Below, one piece after another: positions 36,660 through 46,774 of a stretch of 64,000 nucleotides of DNA. Source of the stretch: Neckera pumila (taxonomy: Eukaryota > Streptophyta > Bryopsida > Hypnales > Neckeraceae); the NCBI GenBank assembly GCA_963969595.1, contig OZ018409.1, forward strand, positions 38,763,282-38,827,281, in the 5' to 3' direction. Made by a program: the position numbers and the translations under genes. The first letter of the stretch is position 1. Each line of letters opens with the position of its first letter. The notes under the pieces are model-generated. The model had not been told where the DNA came from and made no database searches. It saw nothing but the letters and a program-made list of their open reading frames with translations.

Positions 36660-37091
36660 ACTCAAGCATTAAGAACCAACCCTACAAATAGCTCTAAAAT
36701 GGACTTAAGTTGGTCCTTACATTGACCTCTATAGTCATTGAATGGATTGAGGAAAAAAATATTATTTATTACAAGAGCCTATCATTCTTCTTGCTTTCCC
36801 CATGTCTATTTACAAATTGCAAGTGAATAGTTAATGGAAGACATAGGGTTTAAATAGGTGCCTTTGTTTGAAAATTCATAAGTAATTTGGATTTCTTTGG
36901 AAATAATGCTTTGGAAAATATGAAATCACTTGTGTTACAATGTGTCCAATATGCCCAAAAGTGGCAAATCCTCTTGTTTATCCATTTCTTCTCCCCTTCA
37001 TGCTTGAAAATTGAGAGCTACCAACTTTTTTTTTTAAATCCTTCCCTTCCTCCCCCCTCCTTCAATACCATTGATCTTGAAAAACAATTTT

Positions 37092-37200
37092 GGATATGGA
37101 TGCGGTACAAATGTTGATACAGTACGGATATGGATACTGTACATATATATACAGGATACGGATACAGGATACAATATCAATACGGGATATGGAATATATC
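37092..37200. repeat. GGATA(C/T)GGATA-rich stretch
   Basis: Many variants of GGATATGGATAC, CAGGATACGGATACAGGATAC and TACGGGATATGG in about 110 bp. A degenerate short tandem repeat of a kind often seen in plant intergenic DNA. Confidence 0.7.
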
Positions 37201-37246
37201 TCATATCAAATGCCATCCCCACCTCCACCTAAAAATTACAAATTAA

Positions 37247-37416
37247 GGGGTGGGATGGGGGGTACAAAAAAAATTAATTTAATTTAAATTATTTTTTGAG
37301 CTCACCGGGGTGGGGTGGGGTGGGGGGTTACAAGAAAATTTCATTTAGATTAAAAAAAAGTTTGAGCTTACCGGGGGATGAAATCCATTTGATTTAATTC
37401 TTTTGTATGAGCTCAT
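37247..37416. repeat. Three-unit G-rich/AT tandem repeat, ~60 bp period
   Basis: Each unit has a G-rich head (GGGGTGGGATGGGG, GGGGTGGGGTGGGGTGGGG, GGGGGATG), an AT-rich middle and ends in GAGCTCACC, GAGCTTACC or GAGCTCATTG. The units drift in sequence. The G-run of unit 2 (about 37309-37327) could form a quadruplex. Confidence 0.65.
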
Positions 37417-37436
37417 TGTGACAATTTGTCACAATG
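37414..37436. repeat. 23-bp palindrome
   Basis: CATTGTGACAA, central T, TTGTCACAATG. It is followed by GACAATGAGCTC, which pairs with the preceding GAGCTC. Confidence 0.7.
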
Positions 37437-37772
37437 ACAATGAGCTCAAAAGAAGCAGTTATTGGCTGCCTACAATATTACATTCCACATCTATTTTTCT
37501 TCATCTAAAAAAATGAGCTAAAAATATTTCCATTCAAGTAAACACATGAAAAATGACTAGCCCTTCAATGAGTGGTTTTCAAACCTCCTACCTTACTATA
37601 ATGATTACAATTACCATGACTACTACAACTAACGAGCTAATTTCTTAATGAAACATCTAGTCATCTACCTTAATAAAGTCTAGAATATATATGTTTATAA
37701 CAATGCCATGTTTTAATAATTAGAGACAATAATACAACCTTTGATTAACTTAAACACCAATTATCTCACATT

Positions 37773-38454
37773 TCAACCTTTGAATGCCGATGAGGCCAAA
37801 TATGGCCTACGGTCAAAAATACAAAGAAATCTGCATATATGTTGCAACCTAGAGGTTTGTTGTGTCAAAGACAAACTAAATATTTGATAGCGGCAATTAG
37901 GAATGACGTGGTCATATTGCCGCCCAACCCCACTGCTCTTCTTGGTCGCCTTCTTCTTACCCTAAACTACAATCCAATCTCATACACCCTTAACAATTCT
38001 GTTGCAACAAAGGGGCTTGCAAAATTTGTTGGAGTCCGGTGCAAAGACTCAAAGCGGTGATCAAGAAGAGTAACAACAAGAAATTTTTTAAGAAACAAAT
38101 AATCATCAAAGGTAGTCAAATTGCACTTCTACTTAGAATCGTTTCAAACAATATATCTCTAGTGTGATGCAATCATAGGTACCCAAAAAACTACACAAGA
38201 ATCCAATGCAATTGTAGCCATCATTGCGATGGTGCAATTGTTGAATTGTATTTCAAACGACCTCCCCCCTCTAAAATTTGCTCACTATCTGCAATTTCAT
38301 ACAATGGCAGCACCTGCAATCCCCACCAATTGTAAGCGTTTACAAGAACGACCCTGGCCTTTGTGACCCGATGAATTTCCCAATCGCAGCAAGTATGTAT
38401 AGTAGATATTTTTTGTATTATATGTAGCCAAATGCCAGGGCATTTAAGGGTTAA
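37773..38454. mobile_element. TTAA-type element, ~680 bp
   Basis: Left end TTCAACCTTTGAATGCC (TTAA mutated), right end GGCATTTAAGGGTTAA. The ends are inverted repeats of the CCCTTAAATGCC type. A 73-codon frame (37839-38060) inside has no recognisable domain. Confidence 0.55.
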
Positions 38455-38523
38455 TACTTAGAGCAATCTCTCAATAGAATATAATTACCTGAACAAGTAC
38501 TAGAATTTTGGCCAATCAAAACA

Positions 38524-38721
38524 CACTAGAAGAAAATTATGTTAAATTCCCTGAAAATGCGTCACCTTGTTTTTGTTGAGTTCTCGTTTCAAAACACAGT
38601 CAAAACGTAGGAAATCGCAGAAAACTGCGTTTTTTAGCTTTTCCACTTCGTTTTGAAACAGGAACTCAACAGAAACAAGGTGACGCATTTTCAGGGAATG
38701 TAACGCAGTTTTCTTCTAGTG
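38524..38721. mobile_element. CACTA-type fold-back MITE, 198 bp, ACA target duplication
   Basis: Ends CACTAGAAGAAAATTATG and CAGTTTTCTTCTAGTG; ACA flanks both sides (38521-38523 and 38722-38724). Almost the entire element pairs with itself: CCCTGAAAATGCGTCACCTTG with its complement, and TTGTTGAGTTC with GAACTCAAC. The transcript would be a long hairpin. Confidence 0.92.
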
Positions 38722-38724
38722 ACA

Positions 38725-40089
38725 TCTCTAGCAAAAACTAAAGTTGTTGATTTTGGGTGTACAGTTTCAGTTCTCGAATTTGGAAGAGAATTTTGTTAGG
38801 ATAACGGAAAGAGCTGCTACAGTTAGTATGCTGTTCACTAGGAAATTTCATATTTCCATGTTGTACCATAGATTTCCATGTTGTACCCATAGATTATATC
38901 CTCCGTGAAGGACATAATTTAAGTCATTTTTGTAAAAAGAAGTGCCACATGTCATCTCCATAATGGTGTGAGGTGACATGGACCTCTAAGAATCTGATGT
39001 GCAAATTCAATATCGGCACCTAAATGCCGAATCAAACCTTCCACATATGGTAAGCCCAAAATAGGTGAAGAGTTATGTTGACCTTGTTCAGCATTTGCAA
39101 TAAGAGTCTTACAAGTCTTGAACATAGAATTTGTGATTTTGTACATTCACTTGTCATTTGTCCAAGCATTATCTAGATGAAAGTAGAGACAAAAAAGTGT
39201 ACCCTACTACTTTGAATTATGCTATGCCATTTTATATCTACAGAAAAAGCTCTTGGTTCATGCCAACCTAAAAAAGAGGCCAATTTTTTCATAATACTCT
39301 TTAATATTGTAATCATTGTTGAGAGTTAAAGAAACAATTTAAACAAGTTATTTATCTTGACACTTGGAACTAGGTATGAAAGTTTGACTTCATAAATATC
39401 AAAAAGAAGAAAATTGTTCCAACAAAAATGTGTTAACAAAATGAAATAAAAATCTATCTCAATTAGGCATGTTCCTATTCAAATATTTATTATAGTTTGA
39501 AAATTCTAAAGATTTTAAAGAATGTAAAAGACTTGTGTTTTCAAACCAAATGTGATTTTCAACACTAATCAATTATTTATTTGAGAATATGTGAAGATAT
39601 TAGAAAGGTATTAATTTTGAACAACAAAATATTAATACTTTTTTTATACAAACCTATATACTTAGCTTCCGGAAAAAAGGGCAGATGATCCCCATGATTT
39701 ACTTTAGCAATTGATAAATTTGCATAAAATATCATTTTATAAGCCCTTATTATAAATTGCATTGCCTAAACTAACTTTATTGGATGCATCTGCTTTTATT
39801 AATATCAGAATATAGAATTCAAAACATCATGTGGACAAGAGCAACATACAATTGGAATGTCCACAGGGGCAACATTGTCACATCCAGATCATTTATTTAT
39901 TTGACTATTTCCAATCATGCATTTCCTTCTCTTACAATCATTTGGTGCAACTAGCATTTTTCCAATTCTTATTGTAGGTGATAGTATTGGGCAAAAGAAC
40001 TTCATTGGATACACCTTAGCCATTCAAAACCATTGAAATGGTCATGAATGTTGACGGAATTGTCAAATGCACATCATTCATTTTTTTTA
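38725..40089. other. AT-rich intergenic DNA, nothing recognised
   Basis: No frames worth calling; the short minus-strand frames at 38952-39146 and 39577-39762 look accidental. A short direct repeat (ATTTCCATGTTGTACC) occurs twice at about 38852 and 38873. Confidence 0.45.
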
Positions 40090-40530
40090 CTTTGGATATT
40101 ACCAAATACCAATCATATTGTTGTTTTTCTTTCACATTTATTAGAGAGAAACCCATTCTATGGTGGACTCTTTACTAAAAATAAAACACCCGAAGGCAAT
40201 ACACGTCAAAAGGCTTTGAATTGAGGAACAAAAGGTGCCTAAGGGCAGGGTTGAGAACCAAGAAGGGCAGCCAGAAGGGTGGGGATGAGCCAATGAACTG
40301 CTAGTTGAGAACCGCATAGAGCCCAGAAGGGCGGGGATGGGAAATAAGGCCCGAAAGGCCGACACTCGAAGGCCTTTCACATTTATTAGGTATCACCAAA
40401 TACCAATCATATTGTTTGTGTTTTTTACATTGATTAGATATTACCAAATAAATACCAATCATGTTGTTGTGTTTCTTTCACATTCATTGCATATTACCAA
40501 GTACCAATCATGTTGCTGTTTTTCTTCCAC
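40090..40530. repeat. ~50-60 bp tandem repeat array interrupted by a GC-rich insert
   Basis: The unit contains TATTACCAAATACCAATCAT and TTTCACATT(T/C)ATT. One unit lies at about 40090-40146 and three more at 40375-40530. Between them sits a 228-bp, much GC-richer insert (40147-40374) with its own internal repeat (GTTGAGAACC...AGAAGGG, twice). CTTTCACATTTATTAG stands at both borders of the insert, either as a 16-bp target duplication or because the array unit is repeated. Confidence 0.7.
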
Positions 40531-41329
40531 ATTCAAAGTCACAATCATAAATACGTTATGACTAATTCTAATTCCTGAAGCTCTAAGTTATGTAGCCTAC
40601 GAGATTCACCAAAATGCTAGTTGATTAAAAAAATCTAAGAAATGGCCCACTAATCAACAAAGCCGACAAGATCAAGACCCAAGTCAAAGCGTGGCGGGGA
40701 CGGGGAGCTAGTGTTTGGAGAGCTCATTTTGGAGTGACTGGTCTTCTTTTGTTCCTTTCCCGTGAATGGGTGGCTCGCTTTTTCTTCCCAGCCCCGCCTA
40801 AACCCTGGCCCAGGAGCCTGGCAATGAATGGGTGGCAATGCTCTAAGACTAGACAATTGTAGCACTTACTTGTTGACAAATGTTGGTAACCCATCTCTTC
40901 CTCACTCACTCAGCTGAGCTGTTTTTTCCAATAACTTACCCATTCAGCAATTCGACTCTGAAATGATGTGGCAATGGTTTCTCCACCTCAACTGCAGTGA
41001 CTTCCACATCAGCTCAACTGAGTTGCTTGTGAAGCTTCTTTTTTATTTTTTTATTTTTTGTAACCAAATGGACAATTTCCATTGATAAGAGGAAACAGTA
41101 CATAACATTCCGTAGCCTTCAAAGAGGCTGCCTTTCCTTCCCTGGAGTCCTCATCCACGAAATTCATCCTCAAATAATTAATGTAAATTTAGGTACCAAG
41201 ATAGTGGTAGTACATTATATTCTGTTTCATTTTCTTTGTTAATTTTAGGACCACACATACAAATCAACAAATATTTGTAGAAAAGATGTTGGCAAAGAAT
41301 CCAATGAATAATGTATTACAACCATTTGT
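40531..41329. other. Intergenic DNA with a GC-rich patch
   Basis: The patch at about 40680-40860 (GGTGGCTCGCTTTTTCTTCC, CCCGCCTAAACCCTGGCCC, ATGGGTGGCAATGCTCTAAG) recurs, diverged, at 42470-42575. The rest is AT-rich with no genes. Confidence 0.4.
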
Positions 41330-41992
41330 CATCTATAACATATTTTGTGTTTTCAATTGAAAAGACAACTCTATACATACACATGGGGTGGTAGAAGGTA
41401 GAACAACCCATGTGGGATAAATAAATTTGAATTTTGTAGTTTCTCAAGCACTATTGGTTAAGTCAAAAACAAAGAATTGTGTTAAAAGTAGAACTTCAGA
41501 CCTCATTTAGGTATAGTAAAAGAACTTTTTTCAAAAAACTTTGAACTAAAAAAAGTTGGTGAATGAAGATAAGTTTCACCTCCAAAAATCCGTTTGGCCT
41601 TTTGAATCTCCAATCAAAAGTTATGGACAAATTTGAGAGAGGGGTTGGAATGGACATTTTCTTTAACATTTTAAAAAATCCTCTCTCAAATTTATTCATA
41701 ACTTTTGATTGGAGATTCAAAATGACAAACGGATTTTTGGAGGTGAAACTTATCTTCATTCATTAACTTTTTTTTAGTTCAAAGCTTTTTGAGAAAAGTT
41801 ATTCCACTATGCCTAAATGAGGTCTGAAATTTTACTTTTAACACAATTCTTTGTTTGTGACTTAACTATGTGCTTGAGAAACTACAAATTCAAATTTATT
41901 TATCCCACATGGTTTGTTCTACCTTCTACCACCCCATGTGTATATATAGAGTTGTCTTTTCAATTGAAAACACAAATCATGAATGACAATCC
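41330..41992. repeat. Long fold-back (inverted repeat), ~313-bp arms
   Basis: Left arm 41330-41642, spacer 41643-41679, right arm 41680-41992. Pairing blocks in order: GTGTTTTCAATTGAAAAGAC, CATGGGGTGGTAGAAGGTAG, GTTTCTCAAGCA, TTGTGTTAAAAGTAGA, CCTCATTTAGG, GAAGATAAGTTTCACCTCC, AATCCAATC-type block TTTGAATCTCCAATC. Each outer arm has a copy of the ~95-bp TATA-bearing repeat (TGTGTATATATAGAG). No coding sequence beyond mirrored frames caused by the symmetry. Confidence 0.88.
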
Positions 41993-42202
41993 CATCAAAG
42001 GGATGTAATTCAAGCATTGAGATAATTGATCTCTATAAATTGATTGCCATTTTAAATAAGTTTGCTATTTTATTTACAGCTTTAATTCAAAGTACTTAAT
42101 TTGTTCTTAACCCCAATGTGCAACTGCGTCCTTGTAATTGACTCAGGCCCCTTGCTGTGTTCTGACAAGTTCCGCCAATTGTCCTTGTAGTTACTGATTT
42201 GG

Positions 42203-42258
42203 TGTGGAATATACCACAGCATTTCATCCTTCGGATGAAATGATGTGGTATATTCCAC
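42203..42258. repeat. Near-perfect hairpin, ~26-bp stem with TTC loop
   Basis: GTGGAATATACCACA then ATTTCATCC, loop TTC, then GGATGAAAT and TGTGGTATATTCCAC. Only one or two unpaired bases. It could be a tiny MITE or the hairpin of a small-RNA precursor. Confidence 0.75.
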
Positions 42259-43139
42259 ATCATTTCGTCCAGGGAAGGCAGTCGCAGTGACTGCTACTGA
42301 ATGTAATGTACATCGAGACCAAGCGGCAAGAACATTTTAGTTTTTTTAACATGTTTTTTGAAAAGGAACTAAGCAACAACAATAAGACCAGGAGCAAGAC
42401 TGCTTGTAAAGCTTTCAGTTGCATGTAAGTTAACATAAAAGCTTCGGATATCTCACTGACATGGAAGCCTCGCCATTGCCAAAACTCTCCCTGTGCTATG
42501 ACTCTTTTTCTTCCCGGCTGTGCCCAAATCCCGGGCTGGGAGTTTGGCCGTGAATGAATGGCGATGCTCTAAGGTGATGATCATAAGTTGGCCCACCAAA
42601 CATCAAATTTTTTGCCAGTACCTTTTGTTGCTTCCAAGAGGCAAGTGAGAGGATGCATGTGTAAGGTAGACAAACCTATTACCACCTTGATTTGTAATCT
42701 GAATATCTTGGGCTCAACTCCAAGAGGGGCATATGTTTTTCAGAGGTGTGCACTTCTTTCACGAATCAAGAATTATAATTTTTTGATTAAAATTACAATT
42801 TTTGTGAATTTCTGAAATGGTCTACCCTGAAATTATAGAACTGTCTATAGAATGGAGTCATGCACATCCCATAAACAACCCATAACCGCCTTTCCATGTA
42901 TCTATTAGCACTTAAGTATTCACCAATAAAAAATTGATACATTATCCCTTGTTAGCAATAATGCATTGATTTTGTCATGAAATGAACGGATTTGGATGAG
43001 TTTTTGTGGTGGAATTGGAGCCAAATGTAAGATGGCGGAAATAGGTAGGTGGCATGGTTTGCCTTAGTAGGACCATGAAAGAGAAATCAAACACAAGTCA
43101 TTTCATAATTTTTCGAGACTAAACTAATATTTGTGAATT
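42259..43139. other. Intergenic DNA, GC-rich patch at 42470-42575
   Basis: The patch (TCTTTTTCTTCCCGGCTG, AATGGCGATGCTCTAAG) is the second copy of the repeat at 40680-40860. A TTAACCCCAATGTGC at 42114 is a possible lone TTAA-element end. No gene. Confidence 0.4.
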
Positions 43140-43420
43140 CAGTTACAAGAATGTTAAAATTTTTGAATTTAGTTGACCAAATAGACCAATTGAAAGCAAG
43201 CTAAAAGGACAAAAATTCTAGAGGCCTTGTCAAATCATGCCTAAGAAAGGAAAACCCTGCAAATGAAATGGAAAAATTACAATGCCATTTGCATGATTTT
43301 CCTTTCTTAGGCATGATTTGTTGCAGCCTCTATGATTTTTGTTTTTTTAGCTTACCTTTTATGGAGGCCATTCTGGTTATTCAAAATTTGAAGTGAGATA
43401 TTCTTGTATCCAATGTAAAT
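43140..43420. repeat. Fold-back, ~120-bp arms
   Basis: The inner arms pair well (CAAATCATGCCTAAGAAAGG with CCTTTCTTAGGCATGATTTG; AGCTAAAAGGACAAAAAT with its counterpart near 43340). The outer arms pair less well (ACAAGAATGTTAAAATTTTT with 43385-43415). The spacer is about 30 bp around 43265-43290. Confidence 0.75.
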
Positions 43421-45548
43421 GGGATTAATGAACTTTCAATGATTGTATTATCAATTTCTAGTTCTATACCAATCCAATTAAAAATTAAAAAAGTTATTGT
43501 TAGACAAGTAGGTTGGGTTCATTGAAGGCACTCTAAGATGGAATCATTCATTACCGTGTACAAAGGTAGAGTCAAGTATAAATGAGTAAATTTGCCTTAC
43601 AAATTTTCAAGAGTTGCTAGCATATGAACATAGAGTCCATGAGTCTATGAGCCTAGGAGTTTATATTATAGACACCTTCTGTAGTTATAGATGTTTATGT
43701 TATAGGTACCTATATTATAGATTTTTTCCGTGTTTATAGTGTATGTAGCTATATTATAGGTAACTATATGTGTTATGAATACCTTCAAATGGTTGTAGAT
43801 ACATTCCTACAATTAGGTTTAAGACTCATTATTCACGTCTCATAGGCTGAGGAGCTAGCATTATACAACTATCATTGTGTGCCACAAATTCTTATTTTCT
43901 AGTCACATAAAGACGAATTGTAACTAAAGTTGGGTGAAGTTTTAGAATGGTATTTGAATATGAAACCTAAAAAGTTATAAGAGGCGGAAGTTGAATTAGT
44001 AGATTTTCAAAAAATCATGTCTAATCTCACATTTTCTTTAGGTTTTGTAGGTCACTTTTCATAAAACATGCTTTATTTTCTATACCTACCTCACTAGAAG
44101 TGTGGTCTTGGTACACCAAGCTACAATATTAGAGATTGGTGCTTCTAAACCACCGTTTTAGTAATTTTTGATAAACACTCAATTCTAATATTTCTTAATA
44201 TTAGGTGGTATTATTGGGTAAGACTTTTTTCTTACACTCAAGTTTGATTTGGAATATAAGAGATACAAGTGGTTTTGTGAGAAGAGCATATTGTTTCAAA
44301 GTGTGATACTTCCATGTGGTTTATTTACATATGCCATATACCATACGTGTAGGTCAGTTTTGTAAATAACTCGGGAAAATTTGGAAGATGTTGAAATTAA
44401 AAAAATTATTTATAGCTATTTCTAAAAATCTGAAATATTATTTTTGAGAAAAATCAGAAAAAGAAACACATTTATGCATGAATAGAAAGAATCAGCTCCA
44501 AAATTAGGAGCGCCCTTTTATAGTGCCAAAAACAAAAAAAATTGTATTTCCCTGCCAAAAGTGTCAAATTCAAAAACTAAATTATTTCGGCATTGTCCTA
44601 CCGAAACTACCTTGTATGTACGGTAGTATGTCAAAGTGATTGTAAGTCAAGTGATGTTTGATTTTTAACCCTTAAATGGCTAAAAAATTTTGGTGGCCTT
44701 CAATTTATCAATTTTAAATAAGCAATTGCAATCTCAATTTTTTTATCCTACAATTGAAATTTTGTATATAGATGCATACAAGTTTGTCTTGAATGCAAGA
44801 CATATTTCATGGAATTTGGATTAATGGTTAAGTTACAAAATTATCTCCAATTTAGTCTTTCAGTTCTCAACATATGCAAGTCAAGCAATAAGAAATTTTT
44901 TTTGTATTTGAAATTTTTTTTAATGGATTTAAAAAAATCCAAAGAAATCCATCAACTTGAACAAGTTGTAAGACACATACACTATTTTGCTTGATTTTTG
45001 TTGGAAGATGAATTGCAGAAGTGCAACATCATGAATAAAAACAATTTTTTAAAGCTTTAAGGTAAATGTCTTACAATTAGTGAAGTTTATTGCTTTGAAA
45101 TTCTAAGAAAATATATTCCAATGATTTAGCTAAATTTTTTCCTAGTTGAATTAAACAATTAATAAAAATAAACTAATTTTCTTAGCTACCCAAGTTGAGA
45201 CCAAAAGTACATTTCACTTCATAATAGTCCAATTGTTTTTCTGACTTGGGGACAAATTAGGGCTCTAGAAAGCTAGGAATATGAGAAATGTTTTAATAAT
45301 CATAATAATCATTAAAACATGTGGAAAAAGGGGTTGTAGCTTTATATGAGAATCTTGAGTTTTGAGCTTAATTCAAGATCCAATGGTGCATTTATTGTCG
45401 GAACCACATTTCAAAATTAGCTTGTAATTGTAGACTAATTTCCTCCTACTTTACAATTAATTCTATTGTAGAATAAGTAAGAGAATTAAACATATATTGA
45501 GCAAGGGTGGAGATGCTCTTACATTTCTACATTTTTAGAAACTTGGAC
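43421..45548. other. AT-rich intergenic DNA
   Basis: Includes a degenerate repeat of TATATTATAG(A/G)TACCT-type phrases at 43650-43790. TTAACCCTTAAATGGC at about 44667 looks like a TTAA-element left end with no visible partner. No gene. Confidence 0.45.
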
Positions 45549-45855
45549 TAAGGTAGTGTGCTCTTAAACCGACCATTTAAGAGCTAATTGCCTTTTGGGA
45601 GAAGCAAAACTCCTTGAAACAATTTTCAGTAAATTTTTCGTAGAAAGAAAAATGAAATTGCCATCTAATCCAAGTCTTTTCATATTTTTTGGACCTTTGT
45701 GGAATTAGTTACGATTTTTTGAAGTTGAAATGTAGTGGTCACTATAACCGACCACCTCTTAAAATGTACATTACTAGTACACTGAAGAAAGTAAAATGTA
45801 CCTCTGTGTCATGATCGCTTTTAGTGCCCGCTCTCTTTTACAGCAGACTACCTTA
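45549..45855. mobile_element. TA-flanked MITE (AGGTAGT ends), 307 bp
   Basis: Left TAAGGTAGTGTGCTCTTAAA, right TTTTACAGCAGACTACCTTA. Inverted terminal repeats of about 20 bp; the inverse symmetry even continues outward (CTTGGACTAAGG against CCTTACTCCAAG). Non-coding. The interior resembles 36180-36330 and, inverted, 8690-8790. Confidence 0.75.
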
Positions 45856-46774
45856 CTCCAAGACCCCCGCCTCAGGATTAAGTATTTACAGAAACCTGGG
45901 TCAGAACTCGGCGTCTGAATCAAGGAAATAACTAGATTCTCAGTTCAAAATCCCATAATCTACGCATTCCTAGACTTCCTGAAATCTAGGATTCACCACC
46001 TCAGGCTGAACGCTGCTGCGACGGCCACATGACACATAACACACTTGCCAAACCACGAGGCCGTGGATTGCCTTTTAAGTTCCAGTCCTCGCAGACATCG
46101 AAACCCCGATTGCATTTCCACAACCATCTCGCACCTCCCGTAATTTCGAATACGCGGAACTTCACAATCTCAATTCGAGGCAGCAATTGCAATCCAACAA
46201 CATTATAGGTACAAGTAGCCGAAATTATTGCAGCATGTGAAATTCTTGTCTGTGTACCTTTGTGAAATGCTTTTGTGTGTTCTTTTGTGAGTTAACTTAT
46301 TTTGTTGCTGTTCGGAATCGGAACTCTAATACAATACTTTCCTGGGTTTTGCCCCTTTTCTGGGTTTTGCCCCTTTTCGAGGTCCTAGCCTTGTTCTGTC
46401 CGCTTGTGAGAGTGTCAGAGTATGAAGGGTGTGCCCTGTCACAGTTTAATGGACTGTGGTGCAATCTGCGAGGTGTTTACCTTCTAGCCCCGCACAATTC
46501 CACTTGGCTCTGTGAGCTCGGATGCGTGCATGCTGGCTCGGTGCGCGTCATTGCTTTTGGGTTTCGGGTTACATCTTGGTTTAGAATTTCGAAATTTAGA
46601 GAGCCAGGTGTGTTTGCTGCTTTGAAATTGCGGGTTTGGAGATTTACGAGCTTGGGAGTGATTTGCTTTTTCGGAAAGTTTGGAATTCTTATTGTTTCTT
46701 TTGGGGTAACGTGGGTTTATTGAATCGCAGGTGAGGATTTCGTGCGGAGCGCGAGACCTGTCTGGTTTGTGAGT
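45856..46774 (+). promoter_or_regulatory. Leader and promoter region of the aminotransferase
   Basis: The composition becomes GC-richer from about 45.85 kb. A frame at 46262-46723 contains a duplicated TGGGTTTTGCCCCTTTTC phrase and no known domain. Probably a 5' UTR with an intron ending near 46732 (GAATCGCAG). Confidence 0.4.

Larger units (their letters stand above)
36663..37772. other. AT-rich intergenic DNA with simple repeats
   Basis: No gene. Contains the GGATACGG-like stretch (37092-37200), a three-unit tandem repeat (37247-37416) and a small palindrome (37414-37436), each listed separately. Confidence 0.5.

Noticed and set aside
37839..38060. 73-codon frame inside a TTAA-type element
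   Set aside because: Too short and without transposase motifs to be the element's own gene.
41496..41766. Two almost identical 67-87 residue frames on opposite strands
   Set aside because: They arise from the symmetry of the large fold-back 41330-41992, not from coding.
46262..46723. 153-codon frame before the aminotransferase
   Set aside because: Cys/Phe/Val-rich with a duplicated phrase (LPLFWVLPLFEV); reads like translated leader DNA, with an antisense frame of similar length.
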